Numbered from the stretch's first letter, positions 15,750-25,217 are shown. The stretch: DNA of 64,000 bases from Hyphomonadaceae bacterium UKL13-1 (GCA_001602435.1 CP012156.1:2376001-2440000), one strand, 5' to 3'. Numbers and translations are program-made. The notes: generated from the letters alone by a model not told the origin.

Positions 15750-18700
15750 TCAGATTGCGGCTCCACGACAGTCGCGGGCTGACCACCACCACCGCCTTTT
15801 TGCGGCTTCTTGCCCTTATGCTTTTTAGACGACTGTCCGCCTTTAGCTGGCTTGGCGGGTTCTGCCGTCAACTTCAAAGCGGCCAAGACGGCAAATGGGT
15901 TGTTCGGATCAACCGTGCCACCACCGGAATTCGGACGCGGTGGGGCAGCCGCAAAGCTGCGACCTTCCCCATTGCGATGCGGCGGACGGCCCCCATCCGG
16001 CCGCTTAAACCCATTTTCACGCGGTGGGCGATTGCCATCGCGACGCTCACCTTGCGCGGGACGTTGACCCTCAGGACGGGGTGGACGCGGTTCACGGGGT
16101 GCGGACTCGGTCGCGGCTTGCCCTTGTGGGCGGGGGTTGGGCGCGCGATTGGGAGTGCCGCGCTTGAACGGACGCTGATCGGTGCGCGGCGGCTTGGCCC
16201 GTTTCCGCCGCCACAAAGTGACGGTTTCCATCGTTGCAGGCTCGCCGACTTCTGCGGCTTCTACGACTTCGGGCGCTTCAGCAACTTCTGGCGTTGCCTC
16301 AACAACAGGCTCCACGCCTGCCGCAGGCTCTGCATCGGGCGCCGGTTCGACATCGGGCGTGCCGCCTTCATTGACTTCAGCCTCACTGGCCGCCTCGGTA
16401 ACGAGGTCAACGGCAACAGCTTCAACTGGCTTTACAGGCCGGGTGGTCTCAAACTTCTCCCAGCCCAAAGCTTCCACGACGGCTTCGGCATCTTCGTTGG
16501 AGGCCCCCAGCAGCGACACGATGACAGCGGGGAACACGCAAGGCCCTTTGGCTGCTTCAGCCGCTTCAAACAAAGCGTCGGCAATCCGGTCGACAATGTC
16601 CAGCCGCACGGCGCGTTGGCCAAAGGCGCGGAAGCCAGCCGCTGCCAAGGGCTTGGCCTCCACAGGGCTGGTCAAGGTAAAGCTTGTCACCCCCAAAGGC
16701 GGCAAGAAAGGTGCGCTAGCGGCTGGGTCGCCACCGCCTGCGAAGAAGGCAAACAAAGCATGCAAGCGTGCAGGCCGCGGCTTTAGGAGGGCTGGCGCAT
16801 AAATATTGGCACGGCCAAAACGCAAGCCCACGGCACGAAGGGCTTTGCGATCATCTTGCGACAATTGCTTGATGTCGGCATCGAGCTCAGCCCGGTCCAT
16901 CACGCCACCGGCTTCGGCAACCCGATAAGCCACACCCCGAGCCAAGCCCTTCAAGCTCTCACCTTCGGCCGCTTCGGCCAAAGCCTTCAGAGGCACCAAG
17001 TCCCGCGCCACAATTTCGAGCAACCAATTGTCGAGCCGCTCTTGGGCGCGCTTCATCACATCTTCTGGGGCCAGCTCGCCGCCAATCATCACAGCCTTTG
17101 GCTTCAACAAGGGCTGGCGGCCCATCAGCTTGGCAATCTCATCGCCGCGCCAAATAATCACGCCCAGATCTGACAGCACAAAGTCATTGATGCCACCTGT
17201 CGCAATCGCTTCGAGACGACGTGTGAGTTCAGGCCGCAAGGCTTGGGACGCGGCATTCTTCACGGCGCGTTCTTCAAGACCTGAGGCTTGCGGATCTGCC
17301 TGAAAGCGCAAACCGACGAGGCGGCCAATTGCATGGCCTTCCACTGTCACTTCGCCGGTTTCATTCACGTCAACTTCCATGGCATTTTCCCGTTTGAGGC
17401 CCTTCAACAGGGCGGAGGTACGCTTATCAATGAAGCGCTGCATCAAGCGCTCGTGGAGTGTATCAGATAGTCGGTCTTCTATCACCCGTGTCTGGCCTTG
17501 CCAGTGTCTATTTTCATCAACCCAGTCAGATCGGTTCGCGACATAGGTCCAAGTGCGGATTGCTGCCAATCTTTGTTGCAATTGTTCAATATCACCATCG
17601 GTTCTGTCGAGCTCATTTACTCTACGCGCGAACCAATCAGATGGGATCAATCCTTTAGGCTTAAGCAGGTGTTCGGCCAATCCCTCAATCAGATGAACAT
17701 GTTCATCTTGGGGCGCTTTGCGAAAATCGGGTAGCTGACACGCGTCCCAGAGGCGGCGCACCCCCACAGAAGAGCGCGTGAGGGGTTGGACCCACGCCAG
17801 AATCGCCAAGCGGCGAAACGCCTCTTCATCAATCGCGCCGCGCGACCGCTTAAGCGATGGATGTGGCGATGGCGCTTCGAGTGAGGCAATCAAGGCTTGG
17901 CATGAGCGGTAGTCGAGGTCCGACGTCCGCCATTCCAAGGCATCGACCGGCTCAAACTGATGACCCTCCACCCGTTCAATCGTCTCGGCATCGAGGTCTG
18001 GGCAATCAGCGGTTTCACCAAACGTGCCATCGGTGCGAAAGCGGCCCGCGCGGCCGGCAATTTGAGCGATCTCATCGGCACGCAACGGCCTGTGCCTGCG
18101 GCCATCAAACTTCGACAGACTGGCAAACGCCACATGGTCGACATCCATATTGAGGCCCATGCCAATCGCATCGGTGGCAACGAGAAAGTCGACTTCTCCA
18201 GATTGATAGAGCGCGACTTGCGCATTGCGGGTGCGCGGGCTCAACGCCCCCATCACAACCGCCGCGCCGCCCTTATGACGGCGGATCAGTTCGGCGATGG
18301 CATAGACTTCTTCCTGGCTGAAGGCGACGATGGCACTGCGCCGGGCCAGCTTGGTAATCTTTTTCACGCCCGTATAGCTCAAGGTCGACAAGCGCTCGCG
18401 CCGCTCAATCTCAATGCCCGGGATCATGGCGCGGATCATGGGCCGCATGGTGTCCGAGCCTAGGAACATCGTCTCGGCTTGGCCGCGCGCACGCAATAGA
18501 CGGTCGGTAAAGATATGCCCGCGATCGGGATCGGCACAGAGTTGGATTTCGTCGATAGCAATAAAGGAAAAGGGCCGGTCTAGCGGCATGGCCTCCACCG
18601 TGGCGACAAAATAGCGCGCAGAGGCTGGCACAATCCGCTCCTCCCCCGTCACCAACGCGACGTGGCCGACTCCTTTTTGCTTAACGATGCGATCATAGAC

Positions 18701-18844
18701 TTCGCGCGCTAAAAGACGCAGCGGCAAACCGATCATGCCCGTGGGATGGCCCAGCATACGCTCCACCGCCAAATGGGTCTTGCCCGTATTGGTCGGGCCC
18801 AAAACGGCCCACACCCGGCTATCGCGATCAATCAGTCCAACCAT
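15746..18844 (-). CDS. SUV3-like superfamily 2 helicase with disordered RG/P-rich tail
   Basis: The 1032-residue protein begins directly with the helicase core: Walker A GPTNTGKT at residues 16-23, the DEIQ box at 97-100, then GRAGRF as motif VI. This resembles mitochondrial/alphaproteobacterial SUV3 RNA helicases, which work with RNA decay enzymes. After a helical middle region the last 200 or so residues are low-complexity: first Glu/Ala/Val/Pro-rich, then Arg/Pro/Gly-rich, ending in Lys/Gly-rich repeats. Such tails often bind RNA or partners. It heads the operon helicase-S4-fdxA. Confidence 0.88.
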   Translation of the reverse strand: MVGLIDRDSRVWAVLGPTNTGKTHLAVERMLGHPTGMIGLPLRLLAREVYDRIVKQKGVGHVALVTGEERIVPASARYFVATVEAMPLDRPFSFIAIDEIQLCADPDRGHIFTDRLLRARGQAETMFLGSDTMRPMIRAMIPGIEIERRERLSTLSYTGVKKITKLARRSAIVAFSQEEVYAIAELIRRHKGGAAVVMGALSPRTRNAQVALYQSGEVDFLVATDAIGMGLNMDVDHVAFASLSKFDGRRHRPLRADEIAQIAGRAGRFRTDGTFGETADCPDLDAETIERVEGHQFEPVDALEWRTSDLDYRSCQALIASLEAPSPHPSLKRSRGAIDEEAFRRLAILAWVQPLTRSSVGVRRLWDACQLPDFRKAPQDEHVHLIEGLAEHLLKPKGLIPSDWFARRVNELDRTDGDIEQLQQRLAAIRTWTYVANRSDWVDENRHWQGQTRVIEDRLSDTLHERLMQRFIDKRTSALLKGLKRENAMEVDVNETGEVTVEGHAIGRLVGLRFQADPQASGLEERAVKNAASQALRPELTRRLEAIATGGINDFVLSDLGVIIWRGDEIAKLMGRQPLLKPKAVMIGGELAPEDVMKRAQERLDNWLLEIVARDLVPLKALAEAAEGESLKGLARGVAYRVAEAGGVMDRAELDADIKQLSQDDRKALRAVGLRFGRANIYAPALLKPRPARLHALFAFFAGGGDPAASAPFLPPLGVTSFTLTSPVEAKPLAAAGFRAFGQRAVRLDIVDRIADALFEAAEAAKGPCVFPAVIVSLLGASNEDAEAVVEALGWEKFETTRPVKPVEAVAVDLVTEAASEAEVNEGGTPDVEPAPDAEPAAGVEPVVEATPEVAEAPEVVEAAEVGEPATMETVTLWRRKRAKPPRTDQRPFKRGTPNRAPNPRPQGQAATESAPREPRPPRPEGQRPAQGERRDGNRPPRENGFKRPDGGRPPHRNGEGRSFAAAPPRPNSGGGTVDPNNPFAVLAALKLTAEPAKPAKGGQSSKKHKGKKPQKGGGGGQPATVVEPQSE

Positions 18845-19400
18845 GGGGTCAGACCTAGAGTTTTATTGTGTCAGGGGAAACCCTCAACTGCGGTTCGAGG
18901 CTCCCACACCCATAGCCCCGCGTGGAAAACCACCGGGGGTGCACCAAAGTGAGGGGCCGGGGCGCGTGGTGTGCGCCAAATGAGGTGGGCCAGATTAACG
19001 GACTGGCCCGGAATACGACGCAAACCGTGCGCCCCGGCTGAAAAGTTCTGTGTGCTTAGGTGGTTCATGACGCCACGGGTGGTTCAAATTTCCCCCGCCT
19101 AGTTCGTAAAGGCCTCATCCTAGAAGCTTGCGCTTCTAAAAATACATAAGGCTTCCCCAAGGCGTCTCAAAGGCATCGCCTAAGTTCTTGACCAAGGGCT
19201 TCACACGGCAGTCGGGCTCAAGCACACCGGGCATCAGGACAGCTAATCCCAATGAAACACGAGGTCGCCACTTCAACCTCGATTAGTCCCGCTTACCATC
19301 CCCAACCGGTGTCGCCGCTGCAGCAACAACGCCCTCTCGTCGGAGATGGCCTTAAGTTATGCGGGGTTTGATGGGTGGGGGATAAGTTTTTATCAATGCG
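18845..19400. other. Long non-coding stretch upstream of the helicase operon
   Basis: No convincing gene is seen here. There are several short hairpins: GTGG-AAAA-CCAC near 18923, GGGCCAG/CTGGCCC at 18987-19009 with a 9-base loop, and TAGAAGC-TTGC-GCTTCTA at 19121-19138. The stretch may hold the helicase promoter and leader, a structured RNA, or decayed coding DNA. The plus-strand frame near 18951-19043 weakly resembles the end of a LysM domain but is broken by stops. Confidence 0.4.
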
Positions 19401-19401
19401 T

Positions 19402-19547
19402 TCCCCTCTCCCTCTGGGAGAGGGGTCGGGGGTGAGGGCTTAGTGGCACAAAAGCTTATTGTATTTAGGGATTTAGATTAGCCCTCAGCCCTCAATTATT
19501 GCCAGTGTAAGCCCTCACCCCCGCCCCTCTCCCACTGGGAGAGGGGA
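19402..19547. repeat. Composite inverted repeat of 146 bp
   Basis: Two arms of about 40 bases (19402-19442 and 19508-19547) are reverse complements with only a few differences, separated by 65 bases. Each arm itself contains a hairpin of the CCCCTCTCCC-GGGAGAGGGG kind. No coding potential is visible. The organisation, nested hairpins in long inverted arms, resembles small non-autonomous repeats. Confidence 0.75.
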
Positions 19548-19627
19548 GAGCGCTTGTGCGTCACGCTGGAAGACTGAAGCGGTGTTTCCATCTGGACAGA
19601 TTTTGGCGAGACAGAAGGATCACCAAG

Positions 19628-19693
19628 AGGACCGCGCAACACGAGTTGCGCATCGGTACGCGCTGACAAGCGCAACTTTTGTTGCGCGGTCCT
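19628..19693. repeat. Dispersed double-palindrome repeat, copy A
   Basis: Two 18-base hairpins of the form GCGCAAC-NNNN-GTTGCGC lie at 19634-19651 and 19670-19687. The outermost arms AGGACCGCGCAAC and GTTGCGCGGTCCT also pair perfectly over 13 bases, so the whole can fold as one long stem or as two hairpins. The first hairpin is identical to those in copies B and C. It continues into an REP-like run near 19697-19730. Confidence 0.75.
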
Positions 19694-19975
19694 TTATCCC
19701 TGCCGAAGCGAAGCGGAGAGCGGGGATCTCCAAGCGACTTTGTGCCACCAGATGCCGGATCGGCTGACGCGGTCTGGGCTTAATAAAGGAATGGTGCACC
19801 AACCATCAGGTGGCCTCATGGGTGAAAAGTTAGAAGGCGCGTTCTAAGTTGGGGGGCCGGATGGTTGACCGGGCGGGGCCACAGTGTCACGTTTGTTAAA
19901 CTATTTGGGCAAAGCTGCCCCAATGATAGCACGGCCATGGCCTATGGCTGGCAATAAAACTGGGAGTGAGAAACC

Positions 19976-20797
19976 ATGGTTGCTGCTGCGATCAATGCCG
20001 CTACGCCAAAAAAGCGTGTTTTTTCAGGTTCGAAAGCGCACAAGGTCGACTCGCCCCGCAAATTACGTCCACCCCCATTAGCGCTGACTTTGGTTGAAGG
20101 GCGTGGGGTGGTTGAATTGGCGGCCACCTTTGCAACACGCAGCATTTTGCGCCACGCGCCGCGCGGGGATGGGCATCCGGTTTTGGTTTTGCCGGGTTTT
20201 CTGGCCAGCGACCGCTCCACCAAGCCAATTCGCCAGTTCTTGGATGAACTCGGCTATGAAACCTATGGCTGGGGCCAAGGGCAAAATCTGGGCAAATTCT
20301 ACAAGATGCGCGAAGTCCTCGAAGCCCTTGTGAACGATATTTACACCAAATCTGGCCAGAAGGTTTCGATCGTCGGATGGAGTTTGGGTGGCGTGTTCGC
20401 CCGCTATTTAGCTTTAGTGATGCCCGATAAAGTCCGCAGCGTGATCACCTTGGGCAGCCCATTTGCGGCTGATATTCATGCAACCAGCGCGAAGAAACTC
20501 TATGACCTTCTCTCGAATGAAGGCCCCGCACGCCCCGGCGATCTGGAGCGTATTGCGGGCGATCTGCCCGTGCCCAATTCCTCCATCTATACCAAGCTGG
20601 ATGGGATCGTGAATTGGAAGACCTGTATCGCCAAGCCAGCGGATAATGCGGAGACGATTGAAATCCGCTTGGCCAGCCATGTTGGCATTGGCGTCAATCC
20701 AGCTGCCTTCTGGGCCACCGCAGACCGCTTGGCCCAACTCGATGGCACGTTCAAACCCTTTGCCAAAACCGGCCCCTTCGCCCTTGCCTATGGGTGA
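19976..20797 (+). CDS. Alpha/beta hydrolase (lipase-like)
   Basis: The 273 residues show the alpha/beta hydrolase core: GHPVLVLPGFLASDRST as the oxyanion region, VSIVGWSLGGVFARYLA with the GxSxG nucleophile elbow (GWSLG), and VITLGSPFAAD. The aspartate and histidine of the triad are probably in the C-terminal third, where SHVGIGVNP has the pattern usual for the catalytic histidine. The family includes cytoplasmic esterases and lipase-like proteins; no signal peptide is evident. GAGTGAG lies seven bases before the ATG. Confidence 0.8.
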   Translation: MVAAAINAATPKKRVFSGSKAHKVDSPRKLRPPPLALTLVEGRGVVELAATFATRSILRHAPRGDGHPVLVLPGFLASDRSTKPIRQFLDELGYETYGWGQGQNLGKFYKMREVLEALVNDIYTKSGQKVSIVGWSLGGVFARYLALVMPDKVRSVITLGSPFAADIHATSAKKLYDLLSNEGPARPGDLERIAGDLPVPNSSIYTKLDGIVNWKTCIAKPADNAETIEIRLASHVGIGVNPAAFWATADRLAQLDGTFKPFAKTGPFALAYG

Positions 20798-20904
20798 GTG
20801 AGACTTTAGGCACGCAGGGCCTGCCACCCCCCCAATAGGCTAAAGCCTAGCGGGAGGTGGCAGCTGAGCCGTGTCAGCGCGTAATTGGCATAAATAAAAA
20901 ACCT

Positions 20905-20933
20905 TTGATCTCGCCATTCAATCGAACTATTAT
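20905..20933 (+). promoter_or_regulatory. Sigma70-type promoter of a candidate small RNA
   Basis: TTGATC and TATTAT are separated by exactly 17 bases, close to consensus and in the right position to start a transcript near 20940, ahead of two hairpins and a terminator. Confidence 0.55.
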
Positions 20934-20939
20934 CTTAGA

Positions 20940-21027
20940 TTGAACGGTCGCAAGACGTGGCGCAATGCGCGTGAGCGCATATCCGCCAAAAGATAAAGGG
21001 GCCAACCTTGCGGTTAAGCCCCTTTTT
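20940..21027 (+). ncRNA. Candidate small RNA of about 88 nt
   Basis: Downstream of a good promoter the sequence folds into a GGCG/CGCC stem enclosing TGCGC-GTGA-GCGCA, then an intrinsic terminator: AAAGGGGC and GCCCCTTT arms with an inner AACC/GGTT helix, followed by T residues (20995-21027). No open reading frame of any length fits. It does not match a small RNA I recognise. Alternatively the whole is the leader and attenuator of the NYN gene, whose start is 60 bases further on. Confidence 0.55.
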
Positions 21028-21086
21028 CCGACGAATTACGCCGGGTGAATGTGTGTAATCCTAACACAAACCACTTGGGGTTGTCA

Positions 21087-21713
21087 ATGGAAAACCAACG
21101 GCGGGTCGCGGTCTATGTCGATGGCTTCAATCTCTATCACGCGATAGACGAACTCAATGTTCCAAAGCTCAAGTGGCTAAATCTAGACGCCTTGGCGAGG
21201 AGCTTGCTTTGCCCTCAGGAAACACTTGTAAAATGCCATTACTTTACAAGCATCGTCGATTGGAACCCTAAAAAGGAAGCCAATCATCGTGCATATATCG
21301 CGGCACAGCGCGCCCAAGGCGTCACCATTACTTACGGCACATTCAAGACATCCAAGAGGCACTGCGCCCAGTTTTCGCGACAATGCTTGTTCCGCGAAGA
21401 GAAGCGCACAGACGTGGCCCTGGGCGTCCAGATTGTAGCCGATGCGCTTACCGATGTTTTTGATCGTCTCATTCTTGTCACCGCAGACACAGATCAAATC
21501 CCGAGTGTTTCACTGGTGCACAAACTTCGGCCCAATATCCAATTAACTTGGGCAGCGCCTCCCAATCGGATGCGCAATGCTCGAGAAATTGGAAAGATTG
21601 TCAAAGACCGTATCGAAATCAAAGCCGGACGGTTAGCGGCCTGCCGACTGCCGCAGGTCATTCAGGATCACCAACAGAAGGTTATCGCGAGAATCCCACC
21701 TGCGTATCTTTAG
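21087..21713 (+). CDS. NYN domain protein (PIN-like nuclease)
   Basis: The 208-residue protein begins with VAVYVDGFNLYHAIDEL, the first acidic motif of NYN/LabA (DUF88) nucleases, and has TDVALGVQIVADAL and LVTADTDQIPSV with the other conserved aspartates. Such proteins are predicted metal-dependent ribonucleases. The ATG at 21087 follows GGGG; the earlier ATG at 21045 adds 14 unlikely residues. It stands alone behind a candidate small RNA/terminator and has plainer codon use than its neighbours, so it may be accessory. Confidence 0.82.
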   Translation: MENQRRVAVYVDGFNLYHAIDELNVPKLKWLNLDALARSLLCPQETLVKCHYFTSIVDWNPKKEANHRAYIAAQRAQGVTITYGTFKTSKRHCAQFSRQCLFREEKRTDVALGVQIVADALTDVFDRLILVTADTDQIPSVSLVHKLRPNIQLTWAAPPNRMRNAREIGKIVKDRIEIKAGRLAACRLPQVIQDHQQKVIARIPPAYL

Positions 21714-21895
21714 CCCAAAGACTTTGGTCCGTCCGTTCCCTCTCCCATCGTGCAATAGGCATTTCACGGCTCGACAAGAGATCGCGGTCCAACACCTTGC
21801 AGACCCCGCTGGTCCGTGGTTGACTATAGGTCAGCCTGAATGGGCAGGACAGGATCAGGGGCAGAGCAACTGCGCCGGCCACGGGGGGAAAGAAT

Positions 21896-23455
21896 ATGAG
21901 CGACGCGGTCCGTTTATCGTCTTTGGACGCTTCCTTTCTCTATATGGAAACGCCGGAGATGCCGATGCATGTGGGCTCGCTTTCGCTCTTCCAACTCCCC
22001 GAGGGCTATACGGGCGATTATTTTGAGGCCTTTAAGGCGCAGATCGAAGACCGCCTGGATGCGGTCCCTATGTTGCGGAAGAAATTGTCGCGCACGCTTC
22101 TCGATCTCGACCATCCATCTTGGGTCGATGACGACCAATTTGATATCAACCGCCACATCTTTCGCGGCAGCCTGCCAGAACCGCGCGACATGCCGACCTT
22201 GCGGCGGATTGTGGGCTGGATGCATGCCAAGCTTCTAAACCGTGCCCGGCCATTGTGGGAATTTTATGTGTTTGAGAACCTGCCCGGCAATCGGGTTGGC
22301 CTCTATGCCAAGCTGCATCATGCTTTGATCGATGGCGGCGCGGGCGTGGCCCTGTCGCAGATCGTCTACGACCTCTCGCCCAATCCTGGCCCGCGCACCA
22401 AAGCCAATAAGGCTGGCGAAGCTGAGGAAAACAGCGGCAAGTCCAAGAAGAAAGGCCGTGCGCGCGAAGTTGCGGCTTCGGTCATGAATACTTACGCCAA
22501 TTTGTGGCAGCGCCCGTTTGATAAAGAGGCCGCCGCCAGCCCAATTGCGCTGAAGCGCACGGGGAAAACCGACTTCGGCTCCACCCTGCTCGACCATGTC
22601 GTCGATCAAGTCGAAGTGGGCATGAAGACCGTCGCCAATTTGCCTGCCATGTTGAAGACCGCTGGCAGCGTGTTGCCCGGCCTTCTCGATGTCAGCAAGT
22701 TGAAGGAATTACCAAAACTGATCCCGCCGAGCACACCGTTTAACAAGGCGATCAGCTCGGAACGCGCCTTTGGCACCGCCACCTTATCGATCAAGCGGGC
22801 AAAGGCAGTCGCCAAAGCGGCTGGGGGCAAGCTGAATGATGTGGTGCTCGCACTTGCCAGCGGGATTTTGCGCCGACACCTTTTGTCGATTGGCGCGCTC
22901 CCCGAGAAGCCGTTGGTCGCCATGGTGCCGATCTCGCTGCGCGAAGATGGCAATTCCGATACCAATAATCAGGCCTTTGCGATGTCCTGCCCGATTGCCA
23001 CCCATATTGCAGACCCGAAAGAGCGGCTGACCGCGATCATTGCTGATTCCGTGCAAGCCAAGTCGGTGGTCAGCCCCTTGAAGGATTTCATCCCGAACTT
23101 CACCAATGCCTCGGTTTTAGGTGCCCCCATGGCGATGCAGATCGGCTCGCTCCTCTATGGACGGTCGGGTCTGTCAGACGTGTTGCCGCCGAGCGCGAAT
23201 GTCATTGTGTCAAATGTGCCGGGCCCACCGATTCCGCTCTATGCGGCGGGGGCGACCATGCTGCATCTGTGGCCTGTGTCGATCCCAGCGCACGGCATGT
23301 CGATCAATATCACGGTGCAAGGCTATCAAGACCAACTCGAAGTCGGCGTCATCGCTGGGGCTAATATCTTCCCAGACGTGCAGCCTTTGGCCGATATGAT
23401 GGCCGAAGAATTAGTGGTGCTGGAAAAGGCGTTTGAAACCGCGAAAGCGGCTTAG
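21896..23455 (+). CDS. Wax ester synthase/diacylglycerol acyltransferase family protein (WS/DGAT)
   Basis: WS/DGAT enzymes transfer acyl groups from acyl-CoA to alcohols or diacylglycerol, making storage lipids. The 519-residue protein starts with the usual LSSLDASFLYMETPEMPMHVG, carries the HHxxxDG active-site motif as HHALIDG at residues 141-147, and has the C-terminal SNVPGPPIPLYAAGA segment. Its stop overlaps that of the opposite-strand DUF1330 gene. Nearby acyl-CoA dehydrogenase and thioesterase genes point to lipid turnover. Confidence 0.92.
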   Translation: MSDAVRLSSLDASFLYMETPEMPMHVGSLSLFQLPEGYTGDYFEAFKAQIEDRLDAVPMLRKKLSRTLLDLDHPSWVDDDQFDINRHIFRGSLPEPRDMPTLRRIVGWMHAKLLNRARPLWEFYVFENLPGNRVGLYAKLHHALIDGGAGVALSQIVYDLSPNPGPRTKANKAGEAEENSGKSKKKGRAREVAASVMNTYANLWQRPFDKEAAASPIALKRTGKTDFGSTLLDHVVDQVEVGMKTVANLPAMLKTAGSVLPGLLDVSKLKELPKLIPPSTPFNKAISSERAFGTATLSIKRAKAVAKAAGGKLNDVVLALASGILRRHLLSIGALPEKPLVAMVPISLREDGNSDTNNQAFAMSCPIATHIADPKERLTAIIADSVQAKSVVSPLKDFIPNFTNASVLGAPMAMQIGSLLYGRSGLSDVLPPSANVIVSNVPGPPIPLYAAGATMLHLWPVSIPAHGMSINITVQGYQDQLEVGVIAGANIFPDVQPLADMMAEELVVLEKAFETAKAA

Positions 23456-23871
23456 CCGCCCGCGAAGGCGTTTGTCTGATCGGTTAAGATCATCATGGTG
23501 ACATCATCAGCCGCTTTCCGGCGGATCTTGATGAGGTCGAGCACGCGCTCGTCGGACAAGAAGCGCCAGAGGACTTTTGGATTGGGATACCAAAAGGCCC
23601 CGACCACATCCCATTGACCTTTTGGCCCGACAAGGTCGAGCGCCACAATCCCGTTGGTGACGCGCTTAGCACCATATTCCTTGAGGACCGGGCCGATGCC
23701 GTCTTGATAGTCGCGCCAAGCCGCGTCTGAGCGACCATCGGCCAAATCATGGCGAAACCGCATTAGGGACAGGACAATAATGGGGTCGTCAGGCGGCAAT
23801 TTCTTGATCGCCTGCAATGCGTCATAAGTTGGCTCAATCTCGTCATATAGCCCCATGGGTCCAAGGAACAT
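23452..23871 (-). CDS. DUF1330-like protein
   Basis: The 139 residues have a ferredoxin-like alpha/beta barrel pattern (IIVLSLMRFR, GAKRVTNGIVALDLVGPKGQWDVVGAFWYPNPKVLWRFLSDE) resembling DUF1330/dimeric alpha-beta barrel proteins. The function is unknown. The start may be the ATG at 23856. It ends inside the stop codon of the convergent acyltransferase gene. Confidence 0.6.
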   Translation of the reverse strand: MFLGPMGLYDEIEPTYDALQAIKKLPPDDPIIVLSLMRFRHDLADGRSDAAWRDYQDGIGPVLKEYGAKRVTNGIVALDLVGPKGQWDVVGAFWYPNPKVLWRFLSDERVLDLIKIRRKAADDVTMMILTDQTNAFAGG

Positions 23872-23927
23872 TCAACCCGCGCGTAACGCAAGCAAGCCGC
23901 GCAGCGTTTCACTGCGTTTCCGTGGCC

Positions 23928-25217
23928 TTAGGTGGAAAATTGCTGCTTCTTAGGGCCGGCATAGCCAAATAGCCAAGCAGCCACTTTGCGCTTTTGGATC
24001 TCCTCGCTGCCCTCGGTGATGCGATAACGGCGATGGTGGCGATAGATGTGCTCAAACGGCTTATGACGCGAATAGCCAATGCCACCATGGACTTGCATGG
24101 CTTGATCGGCGGCCTCGCAGCACAGACGATTGGCCCAGAAGTTACACATGGACACTTTGTCGGACAGGCGCTTTTCGACTTCGGGCTTGGTCATCTGATC
24201 CATTTCCCAAGCGGTCTTATAGATGAGAAGGCGCAGCATTTCGGCTTGGGTTGCAAGCTCCACCAAGGGCCATTGAATGGCTTGGTTCTTGGCTAAAGCC
24301 TCGCCAAATGGTTTGCGCTCGCGGGCATAGGCCACGCTTTCCTCAATACAATAGACTGCTGCGCCTAGGGAAGATGCAGCTTGGCGGATACGGTTTTCAT
24401 GCACAAAGTGCTGGGCCAAGGCCAAGCCAAATTCAGGCGGGCCGAACAGCGCGCTATCGGGCACCCACACGTCTTTGAAACTCACGCGGGGATGATCGGT
24501 CGGCATATTGAAGGTCCACAGATATTCTTCGATCTTCACGCCGGGGTCGTCCGCGGGCACAAAGAAGCACGAGATGCCGCGCGCTTCGCCCGCTTTTCCA
24601 CTCGTCCGGGCAAAGAACATGCAATGGGTGGCGACATGCATGCCGGTGATCCACATTTTTTCACCATTCAAAAGCCAGCCGTCCACGCCGTCGCGGGTTT
24701 GGCGCACGCCTGTGCTCTCCATGTGCGTGGCATCGGAACCATGATTAGGCTCGGTCAGGCCAAAGGTCGCGATGAACTCACCGCGCAGACTTTTGGGCAG
24801 AAGCGTCTCCTTCTGCTCAGGCGTACCAAAGTCGCGTAGCATCAAGGCACCTGGCATATTGCCAACGATGGAATGCTCGTTCTGCAGGTCATTATGCAGG
24901 CCCAAGCCCTTTTTGGCCAAATGCTCACGGATGATGGCCATGGCGAGATTGCTGCCGTCTTTGCCGCCGAATTCAGCTGGCAGCGCAAAGCGGTAGTGAC
25001 CAGCTGCATCGGCGCGCCGGCGGGCTTGGCCCAACAAAGCCTCCCACTCGTGGCGCGGCAAACCCTGATTCTCAAAATCGGTGCGTGCCCATTCGCGACG
25101 ATGGTCAAAGAAGCGCATATTATCGTCTGCTTCTTCTAACGGCTTGATCTCGCGCGCGATAAACGCATCCAACTCAATCAGATAATCCGCGATTTCCTTA
25201 GGTATGGTGAAATCCAT
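23928..25217 (-). CDS. Acyl-CoA dehydrogenase family protein
   Basis: This FAD enzyme oxidises acyl-CoA to the 2-enoyl-CoA. The 429 residues show the family order: helical N-terminal domain, FGLTEPNHGSDATHMES and KMWITGMHVATHCM in the middle barrel, and a C-terminal helical domain with RKPFGEALAKNQAIQW and QVHGGIGYSRHKPFEHIYRHHR. The substrate is not evident. It may belong with the crotonase and thioesterase genes nearby in fatty-acid degradation. Confidence 0.9.
   Translation of the reverse strand: MDFTIPKEIADYLIELDAFIAREIKPLEEADDNMRFFDHRREWARTDFENQGLPRHEWEALLGQARRRADAAGHYRFALPAEFGGKDGSNLAMAIIREHLAKKGLGLHNDLQNEHSIVGNMPGALMLRDFGTPEQKETLLPKSLRGEFIATFGLTEPNHGSDATHMESTGVRQTRDGVDGWLLNGEKMWITGMHVATHCMFFARTSGKAGEARGISCFFVPADDPGVKIEEYLWTFNMPTDHPRVSFKDVWVPDSALFGPPEFGLALAQHFVHENRIRQAASSLGAAVYCIEESVAYARERKPFGEALAKNQAIQWPLVELATQAEMLRLLIYKTAWEMDQMTKPEVEKRLSDKVSMCNFWANRLCCEAADQAMQVHGGIGYSRHKPFEHIYRHHRRYRITEGSEEIQKRKVAAWLFGYAGPKKQQFST

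Noticed and set aside
16182..16802. Long plus-strand frame inside the helicase gene, rich in Ser, Thr and Ala
   Set aside because: It is the reverse-strand shadow of the helicase's Glu/Ala/Val-rich tail and has no start signal of its own.
18951..19067. Possible remnant of a LysM domain on the plus strand (GQINGLARNTTQTVRPG)
   Set aside because: The resemblance is short, the frame is broken by stops and no upstream protein-like sequence supports it; reported only as part of the gene-free stretch.
19076..19104. tRNA-like T-arm (GGTTCAAATTT) suggesting a tRNA or tmRNA end
   Set aside because: No matching T stem, acceptor stem or CCA is present, and no D or anticodon arm can be built.
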